This document shows positions 48,121-59,339 of a stretch of DNA of 64,000 bases, one piece after another (position 1 is the first letter of the stretch; the number at the start of each line of letters is the position of its first letter). The stretch is from assembly GCF_002116635.1 (NCBI RefSeq), contig NZ_LQPW01000019.1, positions 124,001 through 188,000 of the forward strand. Reading direction: 5' to 3'. The notes below the pieces were generated by a model. It had not been told where the DNA came from and searched no databases. It saw only the letters and a program-made list of their open reading frames with translations. This DNA is from Mycobacterium szulgai. Its GTDB lineage: Bacteria; Actinomycetota; Actinomycetes; Mycobacteriales; Mycobacteriaceae. The position numbers were made by a program, and so were the translations under genes.

Positions 48121-48834
48121 TCAGGGGCGCTCGAAGTGTTGGTAGTCAGGAGTCGTCCAGTAGCCACCCCATTGCCAGCCGCTGTCGGTGAAGGCGTGTT
48201 CGGCGGGGTCGCCGGCGTGGATGAGTCCCGGGTCGGTGCGGCTGCGGTCCAGATAGACCGCCGCGTTGTGCGGCTCGAAATACCCTGTCACATAGAGGCA
48301 TGGGTTGAGCAGGGTGTTGATATCGATGGCCCGACCGTAGGCGTGTTGAGACCATTCGTTGCTTCCGGGGATGAGCCGGCAGTTGAAAGCTGAAGTGTTG
48401 TTGTCCTCCATGGACAGCTCATCATCAGCGTCCGGGTAGTGGTCGACCGTGCGGATCTTGTCGACGGGATAACCCACTCGGCGCAGCTGCGCAAAGATCG
48501 CGATGATCTGCGGCGCCAAGTCTTCGTGCACGATCAGCTCGCCGCGGTGAGTCTGTCCGTCGAAACCGAGGTAATCAACATCGACCCGGCGCAGCTGCTC
48601 GGGCGGCACGGGACAACCGGGCCGCCAGCTCGGGCCGAGTTCGGCGGCGGTCACCGGTTGCACGGTCGCGGCCGTGGGTGGCGGCGGCGCGCCGGATGAC
48701 GGCGTCGTGGCGGCCGGCGGTAACGAGGATGGTGTGGCCGCAGGAGGTGTGGGCGCGGCGGTGCACTGCACAAGTAAGACGCCTGATGCGAGCAGTCCCG
48801 CCAGCAAGGCGCCCCGCCGCTTGAAGGACGTCAA
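48121..48834 (-). CDS. M15-family peptidase (VanY/CwlK-like)
   Basis: 237 residues. A signal sequence or weak lipobox (VLLVQC) and a Pro/Ala-rich linker precede the peptidase domain. Zinc ligands are in SQHAYGRAIDIN (His and Asp) and YQHFE (His), with the usual RxxDHYPDADDE region before them. The family cleaves D-Ala-D-Ala or L-Ala-D-Glu bonds in peptidoglycan. It is convergent with the murQ-amlE-like pair with only 6 bp between stops, which fits a shared wall-turnover theme. Confidence 0.87.
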   Translation of the reverse strand: MTSFKRRGALLAGLLASGVLLVQCTAAPTPPAATPSSLPPAATTPSSGAPPPPTAATVQPVTAAELGPSWRPGCPVPPEQLRRVDVDYLGFDGQTHRGELIVHEDLAPQIIAIFAQLRRVGYPVDKIRTVDHYPDADDELSMEDNNTSAFNCRLIPGSNEWSQHAYGRAIDINTLLNPCLYVTGYFEPHNAAVYLDRSRTDPGLIHAGDPAEHAFTDSGWQWGGYWTTPDYQHFERP

Positions 48835-49061
48835 CTCCGATGAGTCCTCACCGCTTGCTCCCTGCCGGACCGCTGCGACGAGCGGCTTCGCTAGCCGAAT
48901 CCGGTGCCAACGCTACCGCAGCTGGACGCCAGCCAGAGGACGTCGCCGCGCAACGGCTTGACGACCGACAGATTGCGTGCCGACGAAACGCTTGCTCCAA
49001 GACGTTGGGGCGGTACGTTCGGAAATTGGGCTGCTCAAGAACTGATCGAGGGGGACCAGTA

Positions 49062-50648
49062 ATGAGCTTTTCGGTGTGGCCGCCTGAGGTCAATTCGGTG
49101 CTGCTGCTCGATGGGCCCGGATCGGGGCCGATGCTGGCGGCGGCGGCGGCTTGGGAAGGGATCGGCGGTGAGTTGAGCTCAGCGGCAACCGAATTCAGCT
49201 CGATAACCTCTGATCTGGCAGGCCAGGCCTGGCGAGGCCCGTCGTCGGCGTCTATGACCACCGCGGCCGCACGGTATGTGGACTGGCTGGCAGGCGCAGC
49301 CGCTCAAGCCGAACAGTCAGCAGCGCAAGCTCGGGCGGCGGCCATCGCGTTTGAGGAAGCGCTGGCAACAATCGTGCATCCCGGACTCATTGCGGCCAAT
49401 CGGGGCGAGCTGGTGTCGCTGGTGCTGTCGAATCTGTTCGGCCAGAACGCTCCGGCGATCGCGGCCGCCGAAGCCGTCTATGAGCAGATGTGGGCGCACG
49501 ACGTCGCCACGATGGTCGGGTATTACACCAGCGCGTCAGCAACGGTCGCGCAATTGGGCCCGTGGGCGCAGGCGCTGGAGAATTTGCCCGCACTCCCAGG
49601 TGGATTCGCCAACGAATTCACCCGAGTCGGCGAGACACTGTTCGCGAGCATCTTCGGGGCGCAGGCCGCTCCGCCTTTCGCAGCAAACCAACCAGGGACC
49701 TTCACCGGTACGCCGTCACTGCTAACCAGATTCGAAGAAGCTGCGCTGTGGCCGGTAAAGCCACTCCTGAACTTATCCGGGATGGAAACCCAACTCTCCA
49801 TGCCCAACAGCCCGCTATTGGGGCTGTTCGCCAGTGACATCCCGCCGCTGTCGTGGTTCATCGGTAACTCCCCGCCGCCGTTCTTGAACTTGCTGCTGGG
49901 AGAAACCGTGCAGTACACCACCTATAACGGGATGAGCGTTGTGCAGATCTCGCCGGCTCATCCAACCGGCGACTATGTGGTCGCCATCCACGGCGGCGCG
50001 TTCATCTTCCCGCCCTCGTTCCTGCACTGGATCAACTACTCGGTGACGGCCCACCAGACCGGCGCGACCATTGAAGTGCCGATTTACCCGTTGCTGCAGC
50101 AAGGGGGTACCGCGGCGACGGTGGTACCGCAGATGGCCGGCTTCATTTCCTCCCAGCTGACTCAACACGGACCGACACACGTCAGCGTGATCGGTGACTC
50201 CGCCGGTGGCAACCTCGCATTAGCATCCGTCGAATACATAAAGGCGCTGGACTCGAGTGCCCCACTACCGGCATCGATGGTTCTGCTATCGCCATGGCTC
50301 GATCTCGGGATGACCAATCCGAATATCGCGTTGGTCCAAGACCCATTGCTGCCATTTGGGCCCGCGCAACAGATCGGCAAGGTTTGGGCGGGCAATCTTT
50401 CGTTGACCGATCCTATGGTGAGTCCGCTCTACGGAGACTTGAGCATACTGCCGCCAACATATGTCTACTCAGGCAACCTGGATATGCTTTCGGCTGACGC
50501 ATTAGTCCTTCAGCAAAAGGCTGTAGAGCAGCTGGCACCCATCAGCTTTGTCCTGGCCAATGGTCAAATTCACGATTGGGTTTTGCTGACCCTGGACGGT
50601 CCGCAGTACCTCCCGCAGATCAATTACGAACTCGGCATCGCGGCCTGA
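49062..50648 (+). CDS. PPE-domain lipase, LipY-like
   Basis: 528 residues; ATG 49062 follows GAGGGGGACC. Residues 1-180 are a PPE domain ([29 protein letters not shown]). The C-terminal 340 residues are the same alpha/beta hydrolase as in the two PE-lipases, with HGGAF, GDSAGG and HDWVLL. In M. marinum LipY has a PPE domain, whereas in M. tuberculosis it has PE (established); here both forms coexist. It should be exported by ESX-5 with the PPE module removed. Confidence 0.9.
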   Translation: MSFSVWPPEVNSVLLLDGPGSGPMLAAAAAWEGIGGELSSAATEFSSITSDLAGQAWRGPSSASMTTAAARYVDWLAGAAAQAEQSAAQARAAAIAFEEALATIVHPGLIAANRGELVSLVLSNLFGQNAPAIAAAEAVYEQMWAHDVATMVGYYTSASATVAQLGPWAQALENLPALPGGFANEFTRVGETLFASIFGAQAAPPFAANQPGTFTGTPSLLTRFEEAALWPVKPLLNLSGMETQLSMPNSPLLGLFASDIPPLSWFIGNSPPPFLNLLLGETVQYTTYNGMSVVQISPAHPTGDYVVAIHGGAFIFPPSFLHWINYSVTAHQTGATIEVPIYPLLQQGGTAATVVPQMAGFISSQLTQHGPTHVSVIGDSAGGNLALASVEYIKALDSSAPLPASMVLLSPWLDLGMTNPNIALVQDPLLPFGPAQQIGKVWAGNLSLTDPMVSPLYGDLSILPPTYVYSGNLDMLSADALVLQQKAVEQLAPISFVLANGQIHDWVLLTLDGPQYLPQINYELGIAA

Positions 50649-50684
50649 TTCCTAGCTATGCGACGGGTCGCGGTGGCGCGGCTG

Positions 50685-51560
50685 CTAGTCGTCCCGCCCA
50701 CTCTCCAGCAGCCGTAGCGGATGCAGGCCATCGACGGCGCCGACGAACGGCGGATGGATGCTGTAGCCCAGCATGCGGCGAATGTCGGCGGAGACCGTTC
50801 GAGCGACCTCGCGCGACACCGACAAGGTAAAGGCCTCCATGGGCCGCAGCCACGGTTGGCAGTACTGGGCGGTGACGGCCAAACGGTCGGTCGCACTGGT
50901 GTTCGCGCCTCCGCCATGCCACAGCGTGCCGACGAAGAAGACGCACGACCCGGCGGGCATGACGACAGGCAGCGACCGATCCTCCGGGCTCGGCCGACGC
51001 TTGCCCCAGCGGTGGCTGCCGGGTATCACCACCGTTGCGCCGTTGTCGGCGGTGAAGTCGTCAATGGCCCAGATCGTCGCCGCGGCCAACGGTGCCCGCG
51101 GACGTGGAATCGGGTAGAACCCGTCGTCATGATGGGCCAGCTGCGCGGCCTCACCGGGCTGAATGTTGATGGCCTGCAATGCCGAAAGTAAATAGTTCGG
51201 CATCAGCAACCGGTCCAGCAGCGCCAGCACCCGCGGATGATCAACCAACCGGTCGCAGACGCGCGTCCTGCTCAACACGCTGTAGATCCGCTGGGTGCGC
51301 CGGCCCTCAAAGGAGTTGCGTCCGGTGTGCGCCAGCCAGGGGCCCACGACCTGACGGATTTCCCGGCACTGCTCGGCGCCGAGCAGGTTTTCCCAAATGA
51401 CGTAGCCGTCACGGTCGAGGGCCGCCAAGTCGGCCTCGACAGTGGCGAGGTCGACGGAGCCTCCACCTGTTGGCTCCCGCTTGTAGCGCTGCGCCAGATC
51501 GCCCTTGAGGTCCTCGAGAGTTGTGACGGACTCGTGCTCGATGTTCATCGATACCAGCAT
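50685..51560 (-). CDS. phytanoyl-CoA dioxygenase (PhyH) family protein
   Basis: 291 residues. The Fe(II)/2-oxoglutarate site is visible: HxD within AQLAHHDDGFY and a distal His in TLWHGGGANTS, followed by the Arg-containing RLAVTAQYCQPW strand. PhyH enzymes hydroxylate acyl-CoAs or secondary metabolites. Two start codons, at 51560 and 51548, are possible. It lies directly downstream of the DUF732 gene (16 bp), perhaps in one transcript. Confidence 0.88.
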   Translation of the reverse strand: MLVSMNIEHESVTTLEDLKGDLAQRYKREPTGGGSVDLATVEADLAALDRDGYVIWENLLGAEQCREIRQVVGPWLAHTGRNSFEGRRTQRIYSVLSRTRVCDRLVDHPRVLALLDRLLMPNYLLSALQAINIQPGEAAQLAHHDDGFYPIPRPRAPLAAATIWAIDDFTADNGATVVIPGSHRWGKRRPSPEDRSLPVVMPAGSCVFFVGTLWHGGGANTSATDRLAVTAQYCQPWLRPMEAFTLSVSREVARTVSADIRRMLGYSIHPPFVGAVDGLHPLRLLESGRDD

Positions 51561-51576
51561 GGCACCGTCGGACGAC

Positions 51577-51900
51577 TTATGTCGCAGGCAATAAGGCCTT
51601 GTGTCGCGGGCAGTAGGCGTCGATGCTGGCGCCGACGAAGTACCCGGAATGATAGGCCGGCATGTTGCTGCTATTCAGCACGTCATTGGCCACATCATTC
51701 GGTGACATGCCATTGTCGAGTTTCACGCATACGAAATGTCCGGCTTCGATCGCGTGAGCTGCGGATACGTGGTCGGTGATGCCCTCGGCCCGCAGCTGAG
51801 CCAAGAATTTGTCGTCGGTCGTGTCGGCATGAGCGGTCGCGACCGCCAGCGGGCCGAGCGACGCAAGCAGCGCCGCAACTGCCAAGAGGCGCGAATACAT
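51577..51900 (-). CDS. secreted DUF732 protein
   Basis: 107 residues. A signal peptide ends at TAHA. The mature part has the DUF732 pattern DDKFLAQLRAEGI, then a Cys in HFVCVKLDNG and a second Cys in IDAYCPRHK, a likely disulfide. DUF732 proteins are abundant and secreted in mycobacteria with unknown function. It is transcribed away from pstS. Confidence 0.85.
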   Translation of the reverse strand: MYSRLLAVAALLASLGPLAVATAHADTTDDKFLAQLRAEGITDHVSAAHAIEAGHFVCVKLDNGMSPNDVANDVLNSSNMPAYHSGYFVGASIDAYCPRHKALLPAT

Positions 51901-52191
51901 TGAAGCTGCTCCCGCGGGTGAGATGACTTGATGTCGCCGAAGCCGAGCTGCGAGCGTTGGAGCGTTGGCTTCCTAATAGTCCGATTTTCCCGGCTGGGGC
52001 ACCCTAGTTCTAGCTTCGCGGGAAGTTGTACATGCGTTGTTTTCCTGCCGGTTACTTCCGGCGAAAACCACCCCGAATGCACGTTCATGATGAGGTCGCC
52101 CCGATGCCATCGGCCGTTAATGTTCGGTGCACTAGAGCTGCAGTAGGGTGTCAACCCTGCCGTCGAAGGTCGAAGAATCAAAGGAACTAAA

Positions 52192-53292
52192 TTGCCCCGC
52201 AACCGATTTAGTGCCTTGCTATGCCTCGTCTCCGCTATCGCGCTGCTCTCGTCGGCGTGCGGTAATGACCAAAAGGCAAGTGCGCCAAGTGCGTCGACAG
52301 CCAACGTGAGTTGCGGCGGAAAGCGGGTGCTCAAGGCCAGCGGGTCGACGGCGCAGGCCAACGCGATGACCGGATTCGTGAAGGCGTTCGAGCGGGCCTG
52401 TTCGGGCCAGACGCTGAACTACACCGCCAACGGTTCTGGGGCGGGAATCCGCGAATTCACCTCCGGCCAAACCGATTTCGGCGGATCGGACTCGCCGCTG
52501 AAACCAGCCGAATACGCCGCTGCCCAGCAACGCTGCGGCTCACCGGCATGGAACCTGCCGGTGGTCTTCGGGCCGATCGCCATCACCTACCACCTCAACG
52601 GAGTCACTTCACTGACTCTTGACGCTGCCACCGCCGCCAAGATCTTCAACGGCGCCATCGCCACCTGGAACGACCCCGCCATCGCGGCGTTGAACGCGGG
52701 TGTGTCGCTGCCCGCTCAGCCGATTCACGTCGTATTCCGCAGCGACGAGTCCGGCACGTCGGAGAACTTCCAGAGATACCTCGATACCGCCTCCGATGGC
52801 GTCTGGGGCAAGGGTGCCGGGAGGGAGTTCCTGGGCGGTGTCGGGGTGGGAGCCATGGGCAACGACGGCACGTCGGCAACCGTCAAGCGCACCGAGGGCG
52901 CCATCAGCTACAACGAATGGTCGTTCGCCCAGGCGCAGCAACTGGGCATGGCCAAGATCATCACGTCGGCGGGCCCGGATCCGGTAGCGCTCAGCGCGGA
53001 TTCGGTGGCGAAGACGATTGCCTCGGCCGGCATCGTCAACCAGAACAATGACCTTGTTCTCGACACGATCTCCTTCTACCGTCCGACTCAGCCCGGCAGT
53101 TACCCGATCGTGCTGGCGACCTACGAGATCGTCTGCTCGAAGTATCCTGACGCTCAAATCGGTATTGCCGTCAAGGCCTTCCTGCAGAGCACCATCGGCG
53201 CCGGCCAGAATGGCTTGTCCGACAACGGATATGTTCCCATTCCGGACGCGTTCAAGTCGCGGTTGGCCACCGCGGTCAACGCCATTTCGTAA
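52192..53292 (+). CDS. pstS: phosphate ABC transporter substrate-binding lipoprotein
   Basis: 366 residues from TTG 52192 (AAAGGAAC upstream). A lipobox-like LLSSAC precedes the PstS fold; phosphate-contacting segments are [30 protein letters not shown] and [13 protein letters not shown]. It binds phosphate outside the membrane for the Pst importer. No pstC, pstA or pstB is adjacent, so it is an orphan copy. It is convergent with the PPE operon, 16 bp from its end. Confidence 0.9.
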   Translation: MPRNRFSALLCLVSAIALLSSACGNDQKASAPSASTANVSCGGKRVLKASGSTAQANAMTGFVKAFERACSGQTLNYTANGSGAGIREFTSGQTDFGGSDSPLKPAEYAAAQQRCGSPAWNLPVVFGPIAITYHLNGVTSLTLDAATAAKIFNGAIATWNDPAIAALNAGVSLPAQPIHVVFRSDESGTSENFQRYLDTASDGVWGKGAGREFLGGVGVGAMGNDGTSATVKRTEGAISYNEWSFAQAQQLGMAKIITSAGPDPVALSADSVAKTIASAGIVNQNNDLVLDTISFYRPTQPGSYPIVLATYEIVCSKYPDAQIGIAVKAFLQSTIGAGQNGLSDNGYVPIPDAFKSRLATAVNAIS

Positions 53293-53308
53293 CCCGGAGC
53301 CGACGAGA

Positions 53309-54526
53309 TCAGCCGGCCGGCAGTGGGCGGGCCATAACGGTGGGTTTGAACCCATATCGGGGCCCTGCGCCCGCCCCGCGCGCGTTACCGCCGCCGGCTA
53401 CCGGCATGCCACTGAGGACGTTTCCGGTCCCGGCCTCGCCGGTGGTTATCGGCTCACTGATCATCTGCACCGCAGGGCGCACGGCCGGCGGAGCGGTCGA
53501 CGCCCCGGGCCATGACGCCGGAACGGCCAGGTGTCCCACGTGGGCTCCGGCGCCCAGACCGGCGGCCACCTGGCCCCCGGGCCCGAGGGCCGCGGCTACC
53601 GGGGGCGCCGGGACGGCAGGCAGCGCCGGCGCCGCGCCGCCGATCCAGCCCGCCGATTTCGCGATCTGCACACCGAAGTTGCCCATACCAACGCTGAAGT
53701 ACGGCAGGCCTTCGGTGTTGTAGAAGAAGCTCGCGTAGTTGGAGTAGCCCTGCATGAAGGTGCCCAGGTTGTTGGGCAGCGTGGTTTGTCCGGTTAACAG
53801 GAACCAGATTTCGGTCAAGACGGGGAAGCTGGTCTCGAGCTGCGACACCAACTGCTGGGTGCCGCTGGGCGTGGCGAGCAGTCCCAACTGGCCGGTGATT
53901 TGGTTGAAGAAGCTCTGCAGCGATTCCTGGATCGAGGAGGCCGGGCTGGCTTGCGCGGCGGCCACGGCCGCCGCCTGAGTGGTGGTACCCGCCGGATTGA
54001 CAATGGTCGGCGCTTGGGTGAATGTGCTGAATCTACTGGCTGCCGCAGACGCCGCGGCATAGTTGTACATGGCCGAGGCGTCCTGAGCCCACATTTCCGC
54101 GTACTGGGCTTCCAGCGCCGCAATCACGCCGTTGTTCAGTCCAAAGATGTTGGTCTGCACGGCTTGGGTCAACTCGGCGCGGTTGGCCTCGATCAGTGGT
54201 GGTGGCACCACCGAGGCGAAGGCGGCCTCGAATGCCGCTGCGGCCGAACGGGATTGGGTGGCGGCGTGCTCGGCCAGGCCGGCCGCACTCATCATCCACG
54301 CCACATAGGGCTGGGCGGAATCGGCCATCGCCGCTGACGCCGGGCCCATCCACTCTTTGCCGGCCAGCCGGGTAAGCACTGTCTCGTAGCTCTGGGCCGT
54401 CGACGTCAGCTCTGCGGCCAGGGCATTCCACGCCGAAGCCGCGGCCACGAACGATGCCGCCCCCGGGCCGGAGTACATCATCGCCGAGGTGACCTCGGGC
54501 GGTAGTAGACCGAAATCGATCGCCAT
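53309..54526 (-). CDS. PPE protein of the SVP subfamily
   Basis: 405 residues; ATG 54526 follows GGAGCAGGAC. An N-terminal PPE domain (DFGLLPPEVTSAMMYSGPG) is followed by the SVP-type motif in the C-terminal half, here HLAVPASWPGA (Gly-x-x-Ala-Val-Pro-x-x-Trp), and an Ala/Gly-rich tail. It is the last gene of a PPE - mini-PE - PPE operon, with 10 bp between the mini-ORF stop and this start. Confidence 0.92.
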   Translation of the reverse strand: MAIDFGLLPPEVTSAMMYSGPGAASFVAAASAWNALAAELTSTAQSYETVLTRLAGKEWMGPASAAMADSAQPYVAWMMSAAGLAEHAATQSRSAAAAFEAAFASVVPPPLIEANRAELTQAVQTNIFGLNNGVIAALEAQYAEMWAQDASAMYNYAAASAAASRFSTFTQAPTIVNPAGTTTQAAAVAAAQASPASSIQESLQSFFNQITGQLGLLATPSGTQQLVSQLETSFPVLTEIWFLLTGQTTLPNNLGTFMQGYSNYASFFYNTEGLPYFSVGMGNFGVQIAKSAGWIGGAAPALPAVPAPPVAAALGPGGQVAAGLGAGAHVGHLAVPASWPGASTAPPAVRPAVQMISEPITTGEAGTGNVLSGMPVAGGGNARGAGAGPRYGFKPTVMARPLPAG

Positions 54527-54536
54527 GTCCTGCTCC

Positions 54537-54665
54537 TTAGCCGGCCGCGGCCACGGGGGCCGCCTGGTGAATTGCCGCAGCCTGAGCGCTGACGGCCGGG
54601 TACAGCTGGGTATGCGCGGGGAACCGCATCGCGCGGTGGTTGGGCCGAATCATTGCTTCAGACAT
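54537..54665 (-). CDS. 42-codon remnant of a PE gene in a PPE operon
   Basis: ATG 54665 has a strong GGAGGATAAATCC leader that overlaps the end of the upstream PPE gene. The frame of 42 codons includes RFPAHTQLYPAVSAQAAAIH, which aligns with the middle helix of PE proteins (typically AAHAQMYQxVSAQAAAIHE), and ends in AAAG. The conserved N-terminal PE start and the YxxxD/E secretion signal are missing. It looks like a PE gene shortened by in-frame deletions. Whether the peptide is stable or partners a PPE is unknown. Confidence 0.6.
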   Translation of the reverse strand: MSEAMIRPNHRAMRFPAHTQLYPAVSAQAAAIHQAAPVAAAG

Positions 54666-54669
54666 GGAT

Positions 54670-55899
54670 TTATCCTCCGGAAGGTGGTCGGGTGAGGACG
54701 GCGTAGCGGAGTCCGTACCGGATTCCCCCGTTGCCCGCGCGCGTAGCGCCGCGTGATCCGGCCGGCAATCCGGGCAGCGCGGCGTTCATCCCAGTCGTCG
54801 GGTTCGTCCCGCTGGTCGAGTGGACGAACTCGGCGCTCATCACCTTCGCGGCAGCGCCGGGTGCGCCGGCCCAACTCGCCGGCACCGAAAGCCCGCCGAT
54901 TTTGCTGGACGAGGAAATGCTTGCCGTCAGGCCGGCTCCGCTGTGGAAATGCCAACCACCGGCGCCCAGCGCCGCGAATTGGGGTGTCGGATACCAGGCG
55001 CCGCCCGAGCCAGCCGTCGTACCCAGGCCGTTGAACAACTGCTGGCCGATCGACCAACCGAAGTTGGCTACGCCAATCCCGAAATAGGCCTGCAACGTCT
55101 GTCTGATCGCGGTGTACATACCGGGGTAGAGCCCGGCCCAGTTGTTGGCCGGTGTGGGCAACCCGTACTTGAAGAAATCGACGATGGTATTCCAAATGAA
55201 GTTCGGTTCAACCGCGGCCGCCGGTGCCGCCGCAAACTGTTGGGCCGCCGCCTGGGGTACCGCGGCCGACGCGAGCAGCTGCGGGATGGTGGATGCGCTC
55301 TGCGCGGAGTCGCCGGCCGGGGTGGCCGCAGCTTGGGCAACCGCGGCGGCCTGACCGCCCGCGGCGTCGGGGTTGGTCGTATTCGGCGGTGACGAGAACC
55401 GGCTCAACTCCGTGGCGAGCGCCGACGACGCCGCATACCCGTACATTGCGGTGGCGTCCTGGGCCCACATCTCCAGGTAGTCGGCTTCGGCCGCGGCGAT
55501 CGCCGGGGTGTTCTGCCCGAAGAAGTTGGTAGCTATCAGCGACATCGACAAGACCCGGTTGGCGGCGATCACCGGCGGGGGGACCGTCAACGTGAATGCG
55601 GTCTCGTAAGCGGCGACGGCTGCCCGGGCCGCAGTGGCGGCCTCCTCGGCCTGTCCGGACGCTGCGCTGAGCCAGTCCACATACGGCATGACCGCGGCAA
55701 CCATTGCACGCGACGCCGGCCCGACCCATGGGGCGCTGGATAGGTCGGTAATGACTGCGTTGTAACTCGTTGCAGCAGAGCCTAATTCAGCTGCCACTGC
55801 GTCCCAGGCCGAGGCCGCCGCCAACATCGGTCCCGAGCCCGGGCCGGAATAGATGCGGCCGGAATTCAGCTCCGGCGGCAGGGCCGCGAAATCAAACAA
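54670..55899 (-). CDS. PPE protein of the SVP subfamily
   Basis: 409 residues. The start is TTG 55899, with GGGGAGGTGAG just upstream; PPE homology ([20 protein letters not shown]) begins at the next residue. The SVP motif is [13 protein letters not shown]. The Gly/Arg-rich end is close to the tail of the second PPE gene. It is the first gene of the operon. PPE pairs of this kind usually include a PE partner, here only as the remnant between them. Confidence 0.9.
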   Translation of the reverse strand: MFDFAALPPELNSGRIYSGPGSGPMLAAASAWDAVAAELGSAATSYNAVITDLSSAPWVGPASRAMVAAVMPYVDWLSAASGQAEEAATAARAAVAAYETAFTLTVPPPVIAANRVLSMSLIATNFFGQNTPAIAAAEADYLEMWAQDATAMYGYAASSALATELSRFSSPPNTTNPDAAGGQAAAVAQAAATPAGDSAQSASTIPQLLASAAVPQAAAQQFAAAPAAAVEPNFIWNTIVDFFKYGLPTPANNWAGLYPGMYTAIRQTLQAYFGIGVANFGWSIGQQLFNGLGTTAGSGGAWYPTPQFAALGAGGWHFHSGAGLTASISSSSKIGGLSVPASWAGAPGAAAKVMSAEFVHSTSGTNPTTGMNAALPGLPAGSRGATRAGNGGIRYGLRYAVLTRPPSGG

Positions 55900-56180
55900 C
55901 TCACCTCCCCAACGTTGGGGCAAAGTTCAGGGAATCCGTCGTTGAACTTGCGCTAGGGATCATCCGCGGCCCGTGCTCTCTGCCTCGATGTCCCATCAGT
56001 CCTTAACGTCTGCGAGAAGGTCTGCGAGCGACCTTTGTGGGCCGAACCGCTGACATATGAAACTTAAAGGCGGAGTTCGAGGTTCGGACCCGGCGACGCC
56101 AATTATTCATTTCGCGCCGACATTTGTTAATCCACAATTAAGTTCTGCGACGCACATGGTGCTCTTCGCGGATCGAGTAG

Positions 56181-58026
<1,846 letters not shown>

Positions 58027-58164
58027 GTGAATCAACTCAAAGACATCTTTGCCGAATTGCAGTCAGATCTTCCGCTGTGGCCCTAATCTCTACCCGTCGG
58101 GGTTCGGCGAACTTTCGGGTGTTCGCGTCAGTCTGTTACGCACCGTGTGGGGAGTGACTGCGCG

Positions 58165-58950
58165 ATGAGCTTTTTGATGATGCCGCCTGAGCTGAACTCG
58201 ATCTCGATGTATACCGGCGCCGGGTCGGCCCCGATGCTGCAGGCCGCCTCGGCCTGGGACGGCTTGGCCGCCGAACTGGGCACCGCGGCGTCGTCGTTTT
58301 CCTCGGTGACCTCGGGGTTATCTACTCAGGCGTGGCAGGGTGCCGCTGCGCAGGCTATGGCGGCAGCGGCGGTTCCGTACGCGGGGTATCTCAGCGCGGC
58401 GGCGGCTCACGCGGGCGGGGCGGCCCAGCAGGCCCGCGCGGTGGCGAGTGTCTTCGAGACGGCACGGGCGGCGGTGGTGCATCCGCTGGCGGTCGAAGCC
58501 AACCGCAACGGCTTCGTGCGCTTGGTCATGTCCAACTTCTTCGGCCAGAACGCCCCTGCGATCGCGGCAGCGGAATCGATGTACGAGCAGATGTGGGCTA
58601 AAGACGTCGACGCGATGATCGGATACCACGCCGGCGCATCGCAGGCGGCGGCCGCCCTGACGCCGCTGGAGGGTGTCGTGGCGGGCAGACGGGATCCTTT
58701 GGGTGCCCTGGGCAAACTGTTCGTCCGCATCGTCAAAGATGCGGTCAAAGAGGGGGCCAAAGAAGCCGATAAGGCACGAATCGCGGCCGAGCAGGCCAGG
58801 CAGGCGGCTCGAAAGACCGGGGCGATAGTGCAGAAGGCGGAAACAGACCTGCTTCGGGGAAACGCCCGCCAGGCCATCAAAGACCTTCAGCCGCTGATCC
58901 CGATGGTCAATCCGTTCCCAGCGATTCCCATCATTGCGATCCGCAGATAG
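58165..58950 (+). CDS. short PPE protein with a basic coiled-coil C-terminus
   Basis: 261 residues; ATG 58165. The PPE domain (residues 1-180) is complete ([32 protein letters not shown]). The remaining 80 residues show neither SVP nor MPTR motifs but a Lys/Ala/Glu-rich helical stretch ([19 protein letters not shown]) ending in a hydrophobic tail. That is unusual for a PPE protein. It may be a truncated gene fused to new sequence, or a distinct subtype. Confidence 0.85.
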   Translation: MSFLMMPPELNSISMYTGAGSAPMLQAASAWDGLAAELGTAASSFSSVTSGLSTQAWQGAAAQAMAAAAVPYAGYLSAAAAHAGGAAQQARAVASVFETARAAVVHPLAVEANRNGFVRLVMSNFFGQNAPAIAAAESMYEQMWAKDVDAMIGYHAGASQAAAALTPLEGVVAGRRDPLGALGKLFVRIVKDAVKEGAKEADKARIAAEQARQAARKTGAIVQKAETDLLRGNARQAIKDLQPLIPMVNPFPAIPIIAIRR

Positions 58951-58956
58951 TCCAGG

Positions 58957-59310
58957 TCATTCGGTCTGTTGGCGCTTGGTTTCACGGGCCGCGTCGGCGG
59001 CGTGGTGTACCTGCCGGAACAGCCTGCCCCAGTCCGGCATTCGGCCACGAGCCGCGACCAACGGCGCCGGCGCACCCTCCACTTCCGGTAGATCGAGGAC
59101 CAGCCAGGCCCCGAACTGATGCGGTTGCACGCGCAATTCAAGCGTGTCGAGTTCGTCTTCCAGCACGACCGGAACTTTCACGAACTCTCCCGGCAGGGCC
59201 CGATCAAGCCGTCGGCGCACTTGATCTAAATCGACGTCGGCGGCAATGCGCCAGCGAAGTTCCTGCCCGGTTCGATGCGTCGAGGAATAGAGCACCAGGT
59301 ACTTGGCCAC
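58957..59310 (-). CDS. conserved hypothetical protein
   Basis: 117 residues from GTG 59310, preceded by AAGGAGAAC, a strong ribosome binding site. It starts MAKYLVLYSSTHRTGQELRW and is predicted soluble alpha/beta without a recognised domain. It lies 29 bp downstream of the TetR gene on the same strand and is probably its operon partner. Confidence 0.7.
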   Translation of the reverse strand: MAKYLVLYSSTHRTGQELRWRIAADVDLDQVRRRLDRALPGEFVKVPVVLEDELDTLELRVQPHQFGAWLVLDLPEVEGAPAPLVAARGRMPDWGRLFRQVHHAADAARETKRQQTE

Positions 59311-59339
59311 AAGTTCTCCTTCGCTTGATGTCGAGCCGC

